Assembly (NCBI GenBank): GCA_009746045.1
Contig: RPFO01000175.1
Location: 2,018,898-2,082,897 of the forward strand
Source of the DNA: Mesostigma viride
Lineage: Eukaryota; Streptophyta; Mesostigmatophyceae; Mesostigmatales; Mesostigmataceae
Direction: 5' to 3'
DNA: 64,000 nucleotides
Below are positions 44,254-54,410 of this stretch, one piece after another; position 1 is the stretch's first letter; the number at the start of each line of letters is the position of its first letter. The position numbers and the translations under genes were made by a program. Below the pieces are notes generated by a model. The model searched no databases, had not been told where the DNA came from, and worked only from the letters and a program-made list of their open reading frames with translations.

Positions 44254-45345
44254 CCTCGGATTAATGTATATATATACTTTAATAGTACTTATTACTGATA
44301 TTAACTATTAGCTATTAACTATTAACACTAGGCTATGACCAGTAGTGCTATAGAGCTGCTGTATCAAACACTATCTAGTGCTTATGACCTAAAGGAGGTG
44401 CCCAGGTGGAGCTGCTCTAGTGCTCGCAACACATCATGTGCAGGTAGCTGTGTGAGATACCTAGTCTGGTGCAGCCCTTATGGGAGTAGTATATTATCCC
44501 TAATAGACTAACCTGCCTCTGTGATGAATACGTCTATAACCTCCGTCATTATTACGTCTATTGCGAGAGGTTCCCATGAACTACCGATTAGGTATAAAGC
44601 AATATCACACGGTATTGAAGCATGAAATGCAGGAAGGGAAAGAAAAGGAGGACAGCCCACCCAGGATACCTCTACGTGCAGGTGACGTGCTCACAGCGAG
44701 AGAGAAACACAAGGCAGAAACAAAACGTTCACAAACAGTACGAAGAACGTTGAGGTACAGCCACCGGCAACACAGTAAGGCAACGGCCAGCCGGTGACTA
44801 CCCTCGAGCCGTAGGCAGCGTTGCCCTCTGGGGGTCCGCCCACGGCTCACGAACGTTGGCCTCTGGGGCAACGTGGGTACCAACAGTCACGAACATGAAA
44901 TCGGACACGACAGAAAACATATACCCCGTTGCTACGCGCGTGGGTAAGACAGGGGACAAGAAGGACTTATATATATTGCTTTACCGATGCCTTACTGCCG
45001 TCAGTACCGTTGAAAACCCTGAGTTCTGGCCGCCACCTGGTGTCGTTGAAAGCCGGAGCTCTGGCCGCCACCGGGTGTCGTTGAAAACTGGGGCTTTAGC
45101 CGCTACCGTTGGCAGCCCAACACCACGGGATCGCTGCTGACCCCGCCGAGTATTCCTTACTGGCCGCTCGCCGTCTAGGTCGTCGTTGAATCCCTTGCGG
45201 GATTGCCGCCGACCTGTCCAGCGGTCGTTGAATAATGGAATCTCTATCTACACCAAGCTCCGCCTTGGTCTTCCTAACTGGCTACCCTAGCTCTCTCTGC
45301 GAGAGCTAGCTAACCTTGCCAGCAACACAAACCTCCGATAACCAG
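44254..45345. other. Element B leader region, no gene recognised
   Basis: Between the LINE relic and the 5' LTR (read on the minus strand). It contains short repeats around cgttgaaaNccNgNgNtctggccgcc (45010-45095). The primer-binding site TGGTTATCGGAGG is the complement of 45332-45344. Confidence 0.5.
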
Positions 45346-46020
45346 TGTAACGAACCCAGATTTACACGTAAACCTGAGCTACGTCGCGAAAGATCAACTG
45401 TGCCGGTAATAGGAAGAATCAAGGTGGCCTAATGCAGATTGCGCTTCACGACTGGGGTCGTGAGATATCTGGCACCGCGACTTGATGCCAAGCTAATTAA
45501 TACGCACTTATAATGGCTAGCAAGACCAATTACAAATGGATAAGTGCCCCAGGTTCAGACAGGTGATAACACACTCATTTCATTCCGAACCAAGAGGACG
45601 AGACTCTCGTCCTCGGACCAATTTCACCTAGGTCTGCCACCAAGCTGGCAAGTGGCGCCGACATGGCGCCGACCTTCCAGAGAATTACGAAGCATGCAAT
45701 CCACACAAGATCCTCGGGTCGACATCGACCCTCGCCAGGCTACAGAATCCACGCATGAGTACAATATCTCAACCAGCTATAAAGTACGCAGCGCGGCGCG
45801 ACTGCACCGGCCCCTAGAAGATCGCATACATCAACCTAGGCCCAAAATAACTGGTCCGAATCACACAAACTATCATAATTCCATACAAAAGTCCTGACCA
45901 AGGGACAATTCCCAAATTAAGTCCCGAAATGAGTCCCAAAGTCCTACGGACTATGACAACAAGCCAAAACACATAATTTATTCCATTGTTGCGCCCGTTC
46001 CAAGGGTCGGGTTCGCAACA
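45346..46020 (-). repeat. Element B 5' LTR
   Basis: 675 bp, followed by the target duplication cctat at 46021-46025, after which element A sequence continues. Confidence 0.93.
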
Positions 46021-46985
46021 CCTATGCCTATCTCTTTCATACTGCTGTTCGCATGCCTGATCTCCTTTCTCACGTAGTGTTAGCGCTCCCACGGTCCTAA
46101 ATTTAGGACTTTGTCCTAAATCGTCCTAGTGGTCACTATAACCGAGGTACCGGGGGGGGGGGTTCACTATATGGACCGTACCCCATGTGGACCGTACCCG
46201 GCATGATGTACCCGACCCGTGGTACCGGCACATGGTACCCGGATTCCGTACCCGGGTACCGGGTATAATGGCGGGAAAGTAGGTACCTCGACCAAAAATA
46301 TAACCGATTTTGGAGCAAAAAAGTGGGTGCGGGAATGAAGTGAGGTGGATATGGCGACCTGGCAATCGTGGCCGGCGTTTTCACGTGCGTTTATCATTTC
46401 GGGCGCCCAGTCGCAAAAACGAAAGGTTGTTAGTTATGCTTAACACGTCGTACGTACCTGCACCTATTCTTAGGACTGAGTTCAACTCAGTCCTAATCTT
46501 AGGACTGAGTTTTGGAGTCACGTAGAAAATTCGCCCAAGTCGGAATCTTTGTCAAAAAAATTCCCTCAAAATTTATTCAAATACTACGTGAAATGACCTT
46601 TCTGGGACATATTTTTGTGATTTTTTTGGATTTTGTTTGGGCGGCTAAATGTACGGTCAAAGTACAGGTGGTAAGGGTACTTTTTCACGTGAAACGTGAG
46701 TTCCGGAAATGCACGACCTAGCCATGGCGGCTTGCGCCCATGCATGCAGTTTACGTTTGCGGACGATTTAGCTGGTAAAACTCAGGAAATAGATTTTATA
46801 TGTCCTAAAGATGACACAAACCAATTTTTAGCTCGCGGGGATGCGATTTACCAGGTGTCGGCACTGCTCTTGCTGGAAAAATCTGCGACCAGGCAGGTTG
46901 ACGGAATTGATAACTAAAATTGCTTTACGGTGCAGTTCAAAGGGTTTATATGCTTCTTTCTACTTATTATCATGAATGTGTTTAG

Positions 46986-47727
46986 TTTAACACGTATGGC
47001 TATTTAAAATAGCGCCTTAGTGACTGAGAATGAATGCGAAAGACCTTTGACTTCCTATGCGTCACAGCGCACGATGGTGGCTTAAGAATACTTGTCACAC
47101 GATACGAATAAGCTCAAACCCGGAAAACCGGTTTCGTATATTACAATGTTACCACACAGATTAAAACACTCAATGCGGGAAGACTTACACCCAGTAGGCG
47201 AGGGATTCACACTCGAGCCCACAGGAGATTTACACTCCAGGATTAAGCGATGGTAAATAATCTGTAGAGCAACGTGGTAAATTACGATACAAGGTCCGGA
47301 TTGCTGGCATAGCTCGTGCCTTCCTATTTTGTCCCTTCGTCCCCGTTGGTGGCTGCGCCTGGCGCTGCCAACCAGGCATGACGTGAGGTCCGTGGGGACG
47401 GGCTTCTCGAACCGTCTAGAACACATTAAAGACCAGTACGGCTAGAGGCCTCTCCTGAAAAATATCCAAATGTCCGTAGGAACCATCATAACGCATGTGC
47501 AGTGCCACTTGGCTGTCCCGTAACTCCCGTTCAGGCGCTAGGTCTGCCTATACGGCGCAAAGGCCAAGTTCGTCAGCAAAACTTCTATGCACTTACTTCC
47601 ACACGGATTGCCTCGGCTGTAAACTATGGCTATGGCCTCGGCACTGGCGCCGGATTACGGTCGGCGCCGATCGACCGGGACGGATAATTTATATTTACCA
47701 CAAACGGCATGTTGCATCCGTGCAACA
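46986..47727 (-). repeat. Element D 3' LTR
   Basis: 742 bp; on the minus strand begins TGTTGCACGG. The inner border may be one base off because the duplication tttag overlaps the LTR end. Confidence 0.92.
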
Positions 47728-48281
47728 CACCTCCCCCCCCCAACAAAAGAGGCGGCTACTCCTGTAGCCGGGACTTATAAATGACTGTATACATGGTCAC
47801 TGTTCCCTTGAATCCAGGGCACGCATCGATCGTGCCAATTGTCACCGTCCGTTGGCGATGGTTTACGGCGCTGGGCGGTAAGGGCTCGGGCGGTGACCCC
47901 CACGAGCGGAGCCCCCACGGCCATGCCCGCGCAGAGGTGCGGCCGGGCGTCGACGCCGGTGGACACGCTCAGCCGGCGCGGCCTCAGCCGGCTCGGGAAG
48001 AGGCAGGCCATTGGCCTGGACTAGGGCGGGCTGGAAGGTGAGTTGCCGCTCGCCGGCGCGTGCATCATGGCGTCTGGCCAGGTTGACATCCCGCAGCGCC
48101 TCCATTGGGAAAACGCTCAAGAAGGCGGCGAGGAACTTGTGTCGGGTGAGGGACACCGAACCTCCTGTCCAAACGATACCGCACCGAATAACTCGCCCAT
48201 GGACCCCTGGGGCGGGGCGGCCTGCATCAAGGCAATGCACATGCAAGGAGCATTACGCAAAAGGTAGGAGAAGGGCCGGAA

Positions 48282-48676
48282 TTATGCCAACCCTGCCCGG
48301 GCTTTATACTCCTGTAGCAAGCGTGCACAGCCCGTGAGTCCAGCCTCAGCGCGGCATATTTGCGGGACATACAAGCGCCATGAGTCTTGACGGGCCGCCT
48401 GGCCACTGACATTCACGTAAAGGAACCCGTTTTGAAACTTGGCTGGTTAGCCGTCCATGCTCTGAGGGCGGCAGCTATGGCTTCATTTGCCTTGTCCTCA
48501 GTGACCGTGAAGCGCGAGATGAGGCGCTCTAGGTCCGAGCTGATGACGACCGTTGTTGCAGTATTTGCCAACGTGAATGCCTCTCCAACGGGCTGCATTG
48601 GAGGGTATAAACTCCTGTCGCCGGCACCACATGGCTGTACGGGGCCGAAGTCCTTCCCCCCCCTGCGGCTGCGCAC
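48282..48676 (-). pseudogene. Element D integrase/chromodomain deletion remnant
   Basis: Reads SSDLERLISRFTVTED (also seen in element A near 57200), then after a frameshift GFLYVNVSG and SWRLYVPQICRAE, the entry to the integrase zinc-binding region. At about 48340-48350 this joins directly to TGCARLLQEYKA and a stop at 48284-48282, which corresponds to the end of the chromodomain protein of element A (DGCSRLLQDYKT). The H2C2 core, the D-D-E core and most of the chromodomain are missing in one internal deletion. Confidence 0.8.
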
Positions 48677-50385
48677 GTGCCCTCACGTGCAGGGGTGCTG
48701 CCGGCGAGGCGCACGGGATGGTCAACAGTGTCAACCTCCGCGGTTGTGGCGCCACAGAAGAGGAAGGGGCTCATCGGGTCGCTTAAGCGGTCGCCAAAGG
48801 GGGCGACGGGACCATGGGAGGGGATCAACGTCGTGGCCAAAACGTCAAGATCCTCATAAAACCAATAGTCGGGGCGACGCGACAGGGCGTCAGGGACCGT
48901 GTTGTCAAGGCCCTTGACATATTCGATCTTGAACGGACCGAACTGTGCCAAATATTCAAGCCAACGGGCTTGGCGTGGCGTAAGCGTGGGCTGCGTCAAC
49001 AAGTGCGTGAGGGGCCGATGGTCGGTCTGGATGATCAAGCGGTACGGGTCCGCAGGGTCGGGTTCGGCCATGGCCACGTTGAACTGAGCACCCAGAAGAT
49101 GGTGCCGCCAAGTATGGCAACAGTACACCACGGCCAACAACTCTTGCTGATGGACCGGGTAATTTCTTTCGGCCGGGATCATCGTCCGGGAGATATACTC
49201 GACCGGTTGGAGACCGAGACCATGGTCTTGGAGCAGCACACCGCCAATAGCAACCTTGCTAGAATCGCTATTGACCACGAATGGCTTGGTGGGATCCGGA
49301 AGGATGAGGACAGGCGCAGTGGCGAGCCTGGCCTTCAGCAGGTCAAAGGCCTGTTGACACAGGCCTGACCATTCCCACGGTACGTCCTTCTTGAGGAGGT
49401 GAGTAAGCGGGGCCGCAATGGTCGCGAAACGCGGGATGAAGCGGCGATAATACGATACCAAGCCCAAGAAGCTGCGCAAGGCGCGAACATTCGCGGGAAC
49501 AGGCCACTGTTGGACGGCGGCGACCTTATCGGGGTCCGTGGACACGCCCTTGTCCGAGAGAATGTGGCCTAGAAAGGGGACGCTGCGGCCTGATTCTACC
49601 TTGCTGCGGCGGGCGGACAGTTTATTATCCGCCATGATCTGCAGAACCGCGGCAACATCCTCCAAGTGCTCCTCGAACGTGCGAGAGAAAATGAGGATGT
49701 CATCCAAGTAGATGGCCACGCAGGTGCGTTTGTACGGCTGCGTCCCCGGGTCCCACGGGATAGTCGGGTCGCGCAGGTCTGCCGAGACCTGGGGCAGCCG
49801 ACTAGTGCCCATCACCGACCTAAAGAGGTGGTTCATGAGCATCTGAAAAGAGGCAGGGCTGTTACACAAGCCCATGGCCGCCACGCGGAATTGGTAATGG
49901 CCAAAAGGCGTGGCAAAGGCTGTTTTATGGCAATCTTCGGGGGCGATCCGAAGTTGCCAAAAACCGTCTGCACAATCGAGCACCGTAAAGTACTTTGCGC
50001 CCTCCACCTTATTAAATATATCATCGATGCGGGGGAGGGGATACTTGGACTTCACGGTGATCGCATTGAGTTTGCGATAATCCGTAACCAGACGCCACTT
50101 CCCATTGGGTTTGGGCACCAGCAACACGCCCGCGCTGTAAGGGCTATTGCTGGGCTCGATCAAGCCGGCCTCCAACAAGCCGACCAAGATCTTCTTGAGC
50201 TCTGCCAACTCCACGGGCCCCATGCGAAAAATGGGTGAGGTGGTAGGTGGGTGCCCCTCCTGCAAATGAATGCGGTGGAGCACCGGTCTGGCCGGGGGAA
50301 ACGTAGGTGTTTTCTCCTCAAACACGGCTGAATACTGATCGAGCACTGCGTTGAGTCGTTTCACCTCGTCTTCCGACAAGTCCAT
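48529..50385 (-). CDS. Element D reverse transcriptase and RNase H
   Basis: A 618-codon frame starting at MDLSEDEVKRLN. RT motifs: YRKLNAITVKSKYPLPRID, VLDCADGFWQLRIAPED, AMGLCNSPASF, catalytic IYLDDILIF (about 49705). RNase H: NSDSSKVAIGG, NYPVHQQELLAVVY, IQTDHRPLTHL, with D-E-D residues present. The last 60 codons past about 48700 are probably out of the true frame, as the neighbouring frame continues the homology to element A. It copies the element RNA into DNA. The start lies 12 bases past the protease stop, in another frame. Confidence 0.92.
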   Translation of the reverse strand: MDLSEDEVKRLNAVLDQYSAVFEEKTPTFPPARPVLHRIHLQEGHPPTTSPIFRMGPVELAELKKILVGLLEAGLIEPSNSPYSAGVLLVPKPNGKWRLVTDYRKLNAITVKSKYPLPRIDDIFNKVEGAKYFTVLDCADGFWQLRIAPEDCHKTAFATPFGHYQFRVAAMGLCNSPASFQMLMNHLFRSVMGTSRLPQVSADLRDPTIPWDPGTQPYKRTCVAIYLDDILIFSRTFEEHLEDVAAVLQIMADNKLSARRSKVESGRSVPFLGHILSDKGVSTDPDKVAAVQQWPVPANVRALRSFLGLVSYYRRFIPRFATIAAPLTHLLKKDVPWEWSGLCQQAFDLLKARLATAPVLILPDPTKPFVVNSDSSKVAIGGVLLQDHGLGLQPVEYISRTMIPAERNYPVHQQELLAVVYCCHTWRHHLLGAQFNVAMAEPDPADPYRLIIQTDHRPLTHLLTQPTLTPRQARWLEYLAQFGPFKIEYVKGLDNTVPDALSRRPDYWFYEDLDVLATTLIPSHGPVAPFGDRLSDPMSPFLFCGATTAEVDTVDHPVRLAGSTPAREGTCAAAGGGRTSAPYSHVVPATGVYTLQCSPLERHSRWQILQQRSSSART

Positions 50386-50396
50386 GCCAAGCGAGT

Positions 50397-51056
50397 TTAA
50401 CGAAACTCCAGCCTGGCATGCTGGGCGCTGGGCCCGCGCGCGTGGGCAAGGGCGTCCAGACGAATGGAGTAAACGGGAGGAGGCTGTCGGGCTCTCATCA
50501 TCCGCTTGAACTCCCTTTTGGACATGAGAATGTCCGCAAGGCGACGACGGTCACTCTTGAGGGCAGGCGTGTCATCGGTGATGGTCATGCCGTTGGCCGC
50601 ATACTGCCGCTCAGGTAACCAGAATGACCCATCTGGGAAGTGGGTAACCATGGTACCAAAAGAGACGGTCACCTTGGATATGTGCAGCCAGTCAATCCCT
50701 AGGATGATATCAGCCGCTTGTAAGGGAATGACCGTGGCGCGAATGGGCACGCTGGTGCCTTGTACGATAGGGGCCAAGTCCGCATAGCCCGGGGATGGCT
50801 GAGTGTAGCCATCCGAGTATCGCACGCGCCGAGCAATGGTATGGGGAGTCGGGGTTACTCCCAGGCGCTGCACTATGGCCTCACTGACGAAGGTGGTAGC
50901 CGCACCACTGTCAATGAGGACCTTGATGCCCTCCAAACAACGCCCAGAGCCCTGGGGGTCTGGTAGGCTTCCAGTGAAGAGGAGTAGTTGCCGCGGGCCT
51001 TCGCTAGGCTCCGCTTGCCATTCCTGGGTCTCTGTCACCACATTACATGGTAACAA
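50397..51056 (-). CDS. Element D aspartic protease
   Basis: About 219 codons; the true start may be internal or the product of frameshifting from gag. Active-site segment VLIDSGAATTFVSEAI (about 50910), flap region SDGYTQPSPG, then AADIILGIDWLH. A linker with ILMSKREFKRM follows, as in element A (VLMSNDELRSEL). Confidence 0.88.
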   Translation of the reverse strand: MLPCNVVTETQEWQAEPSEGPRQLLLFTGSLPDPQGSGRCLEGIKVLIDSGAATTFVSEAIVQRLGVTPTPHTIARRVRYSDGYTQPSPGYADLAPIVQGTSVPIRATVIPLQAADIILGIDWLHISKVTVSFGTMVTHFPDGSFWLPERQYAANGMTITDDTPALKSDRRRLADILMSKREFKRMMRARQPPPVYSIRLDALAHARGPSAQHARLEFR

Positions 51057-51115
51057 AACGTGGGCGACTTGTTCATGGCCGGGTAAGGTGTCGCCCGGAG
51101 TGCCCTCCCGGCCTC

Positions 51116-52989
51116 TCAGTCCAACGCCTCTCCTGCAGGCCCCTCGTCCACCGGTGTGCCTCGCAGGTGGCCGGATGCGGCCGCGGAAGAGCCATCATCA
51201 GGCTCGGCCGCGTCTGCGGCATCCAGTTGGTTGAGGGCATGCCCAGCTTGCTGGTAGGCGCTTGGGGGCGCCTTGGGTTGTTGGTACAGCCGGGGCTGTT
51301 GGCGCGCTTGTTGCAAGCGTCGGGCACGCTCACCCGCACTGGGAGCTGTGCGCATATTTCGCGCCGGTGGTGGCCTCGAGGCCATTTGCGGGGAGGCCGC
51401 TTGGAAGTTGTTGCGTTGCACAGGCGGGGCCTGGTCCAGCGGAGGGAGATCAGGGCACTCACGTTTGATGTGCCCCACGCGGTTGCAGTGGTAGCACTGA
51501 ATCCGGGAAGTGTCCAAGGCATTAATGTCCAGGACCTCGCACTGTAGCTCATCCACCCACACGGGGGCGAATCCCAGCTCATTGAGTTCCAGTGCATTCA
51601 CGCGGGGTTTTGGGGTCCGCTGCACCAAGGGAGCTATCTCCGCTAGGTAGGTCTTGATGTCCTGCAGGTTCCATTGAGCCCAGGAGAGGTGGGCGAATTT
51701 CCGCTTCACCTCATCCCGGAATTCGGGTTGCAAGCCCTCATAGAACCTTGCCAAGGCTTCTGGGCCCATCAGGTCATCAACCCGCCCAGCTAGAAGCTCG
51801 AACTTGGTCATATATTCCCGATAGCTCAGGTTCCCCTGCTTGAACGCCCCAAAAGCCTCCCGGTCCAGCTTGTCTTGGTCGGGTGGCAGGTACTTGGCCC
51901 GTGCTCGCCGAAATAATTCAGCCAAGCTGCTGGGGAAGCCATTGGCCAGGGCGCTTTCGCAATGGAGAGCTTGTCTCACATCGGGAGCCAGTGCCTCGCT
52001 GGACACCAGCTTGACCTTGATATCCTCGTCCAAGAGCTTGCGATTGTATGTCTCCCAGATGTCGATCTTCTGAGACACTGCAATCTCCCAAGCCTCAAAC
52101 TCTTGGTACGAGCAGTCGGGTTTAAACTTGGGAATATCCGACAGCTTGGGCAACGGTGGTAGTCGCCCTGCATTGTGAGTATCATCGTCATGATGGCCCA
52201 TGATACTCGCGGGTCTCCCGGGCCCGGCCACACCTTGCGAGGTGTGCCCACGCGGGTAACCTGCCGGGGGGCTGCACTCATCCTCACCCGGGTGCTCATA
52301 CCCATGTGGGTAGTGGGCGCGGCTTGCATAATGATGGGCGGCGGTGGCCGCTGGGTGCTGCGCTCGTGGGTCACCCGGAGCCAGGCGGTCGTATGCTGAG
52401 TTGGGGAGGGGAATCGCCTCCCCTGCGACCCCGAAGGAAGACCGACCGGTCCGTGCGGTGCCTGGCCCTGCCCAGCCATATTTGGCGAGGCATGGCCGAA
52501 GGGGCTAGCCCCAAGGGGTCCAGGCGCATGATAGGACGCCCGATTCGCAGCGCGGCGAGACCGCGATCGGCTATCATACAAGGGTGGCGCCGGGGCGCTG
52601 CTGGGCCAAGTGGCCAATGTAGGTTGCGGCAGCACCGTAGGCAGGGCCCCACTCCTACCGTAGTGCAGGGTAACATTATTCCCCTGCGCCCCCGCGCCGG
52701 CTCCTACACCAAGGGCCGGACCCGCCGACAATCCCGCGATGGATGTTCCACTTGGTGGTCCATTAAGGGGATTCACTACAGGGCTATCAGGTGGTGCACC
52801 GGCAGCCGCCGAGGAATTCCCTCCCAAACGTGGGGTTTGTGCTGGGGATGACCCCCTAGAGCCACGCTCACTACTCGGGCGTGAGTGATTTTGGGTAGCT
52901 CTCTCTGCCGCCTCGAGTGCTGCCACGAGGGAAGGGGCAGGAGAGAAGCGATGGGCCTCTCGTCGCCCTCGCTCAATACCGTCAGCCAT
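51116..52989 (-). pseudogene. Element D gag, one frameshift
   Basis: The ATG at 52989 opens a Ser/Pro/Ala-rich N-terminal region with a predicted helical start (LVAALEAAERA). The frame changes between about 52400 and 52230 into the capsid-like part (PLPKLSDIPKF, ELFRRARAKYLPPD, YREYMTKFELLAGRV), with a CCHC knuckle CYHCNRVGHIKREC near 51465-51505 and a Gln/Pro-rich tail. Gag forms the particle and binds RNA. Apart from the frameshift the protein looks complete. Confidence 0.85.
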
Positions 52990-53666
52990 CGCGTGGTGGC
53001 TGGTACAGTGTGAAACAATGTGCCTTTAGTCTTGGCAGGGTGATAAATTAATAATAATCCTCACACACACCCACAGCTTCCAAACAGGTTACACAATGCT
53101 CTAACAAGGGGGGTAGGGCATGTTCCTTGTTAGCCTACAATGTACCTGGTTGTCCATGCGGATCCGCTGGAAGCGCAGTCCCTTGAACGACCGGTGCTGG
53201 AATAGATCCGTGGAAGCGTCCTCTCGGGCACTGTCACGCGAACCGGGTCACGGGGACCAAGCACCAAAATACGTCAATCAAGGGACGTGAGATATTCATG
53301 CAGCTTGCCGGAGCTGACAGTATATATCCCAGATATAGGGTGTGAGGCAATATCCAAGACGCCAAATAATGCGTGAAATCGCAACCCACAAAGCGTTTCC
53401 TTATAAAGCACGCAATATAAGGAGATTCGTTTCCGGACGAATCCCTTAGGTCAACCGGACAAGGCCAGGTTGGGGCATGCAAGAACCGCAATATGGGTAA
53501 CGGGTATGGACAGATAGGATTGTGGGGATCCGACCCCCACAATGAATTACTGCAAGCGGAATTAGTAAGGGTTCCGGCCCTTATATAATTCCGTTGCTGA
53601 TCCGGATCAGATTACAGAAAAACGGGACGGGATAGAGGCCACTAGGAAAGTTTCCTCCGAGTCCAG

Positions 53667-54405
53667 TTTAACACGTATGGCTATTTAAAATAGCGCCTTA
53701 GTGATTGAGAATGAATGCGAAAGACCTTTGACTTCCTATGCGTCACAGCGCACGATGGTGGCTTAAGAATACTTGTCACACAATACGAATAAGCTCAAAC
53801 CCGGAAAACCGGTTTCGTATATTACAATGTTACCACACAGATTAAAACACTCAATGCGGGAAGACTTACACCCAGTAGGCGAGGGATTCACACTCGAGCC
53901 CACAGGAGATTTACACTCCAGGATTAAGCGATGGTAAATAATCTGTAGAGCAACGTGGTAAATTACGATACAAGGTCCGGATTGCTGGCATAGCTCGTGC
54001 CTTCCTATTTTGTCCCTTCGTCCCCGTTGGTGGCTGCGCCTGGCGCTGCCAACCAGGCATGACGTGAGGTCCGCGGGGACGGGCTTCTCGAACCGTCTAG
54101 AACACATTAAAGACCAGTACGGCTAGAGGCCTCTCCTGAAAAATATCCAAATGTCCGTAGGAACCATCATAACGCATGTGCAGTGCCACTTGGCTGTCCC
54201 GTAACTCCCGTTCAGGCGCTAGGTCTGCCTACGGCGCAAAGGCCAAGTTCGTCAGCAAAACTTCTATGCACTTACTTCCACACGGATTGCCTCGGCTGTA
54301 AACTATACTATGGCCTCGGCACTGGCGCCGGATTACGGTCGGCGCCGATCGACCGGGACGGATAATTTATATTTACCACAAACGGCATGTTGCATCCGTG
54401 CAACA
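53667..54405 (-). repeat. Element D 5' LTR
   Basis: 739 bp. Differences from the 3' LTR include a 2-bp deletion (gcctatacgg against gcctacgg) and a few substitutions. Confidence 0.92.
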
Positions 54406-54410
54406 TTTAG

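Larger units (their letters stand above)
37658..46020 (-). mobile_element. Element B: gag-only LTR retrotransposon nested in element A
   Basis: LTRs of 675 bp (tgtaacg...cgcaaca) differ at only one position seen (near 38010, g/a). The duplication cctat flanks both sides (37653-37657, 46021-46025). Removing it joins GATGAATCCTAT to GCCTATCTC in element A, keeping an open frame. The minus strand codes for a Gypsy-type gag; no protease, RT or integrase remains. A primer-binding site (TGGTTATCGGAGG, complement of 45332-45344) and a polypurine tract next to 38333 fix the orientation. It must be mobilised in trans. The internal region also holds LINE and retroposon pieces (41.5-44.3 kb). Confidence 0.92.
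46986..54405 (-). mobile_element. Element D: Ty3/Gypsy retrotransposon lacking integrase, inside insertion C
   Basis: LTRs 46986-47727 and 53667-54405 (742 and 739 bp, about five differences) are flanked by tttag (46981-46985, 54406-54410). The minus strand runs primer-binding site TGGACTCGGAGG (53665-53654), gag, protease, RT-RNase H, then a remnant of integrase joined to the chromodomain end, then a polypurine tract (complement of 47728-47741). With integrase deleted it depends on a related element, such as intact copies of the A family, for integration. Confidence 0.92.

Noticed and set aside
47863-48246. ORF on the minus strand between the element D remnant and its 3' LTR as a captured gene
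   Set aside because: Arg/Ala/Pro-rich, no recognised motif, and located after the pol stop; not strong enough to call.
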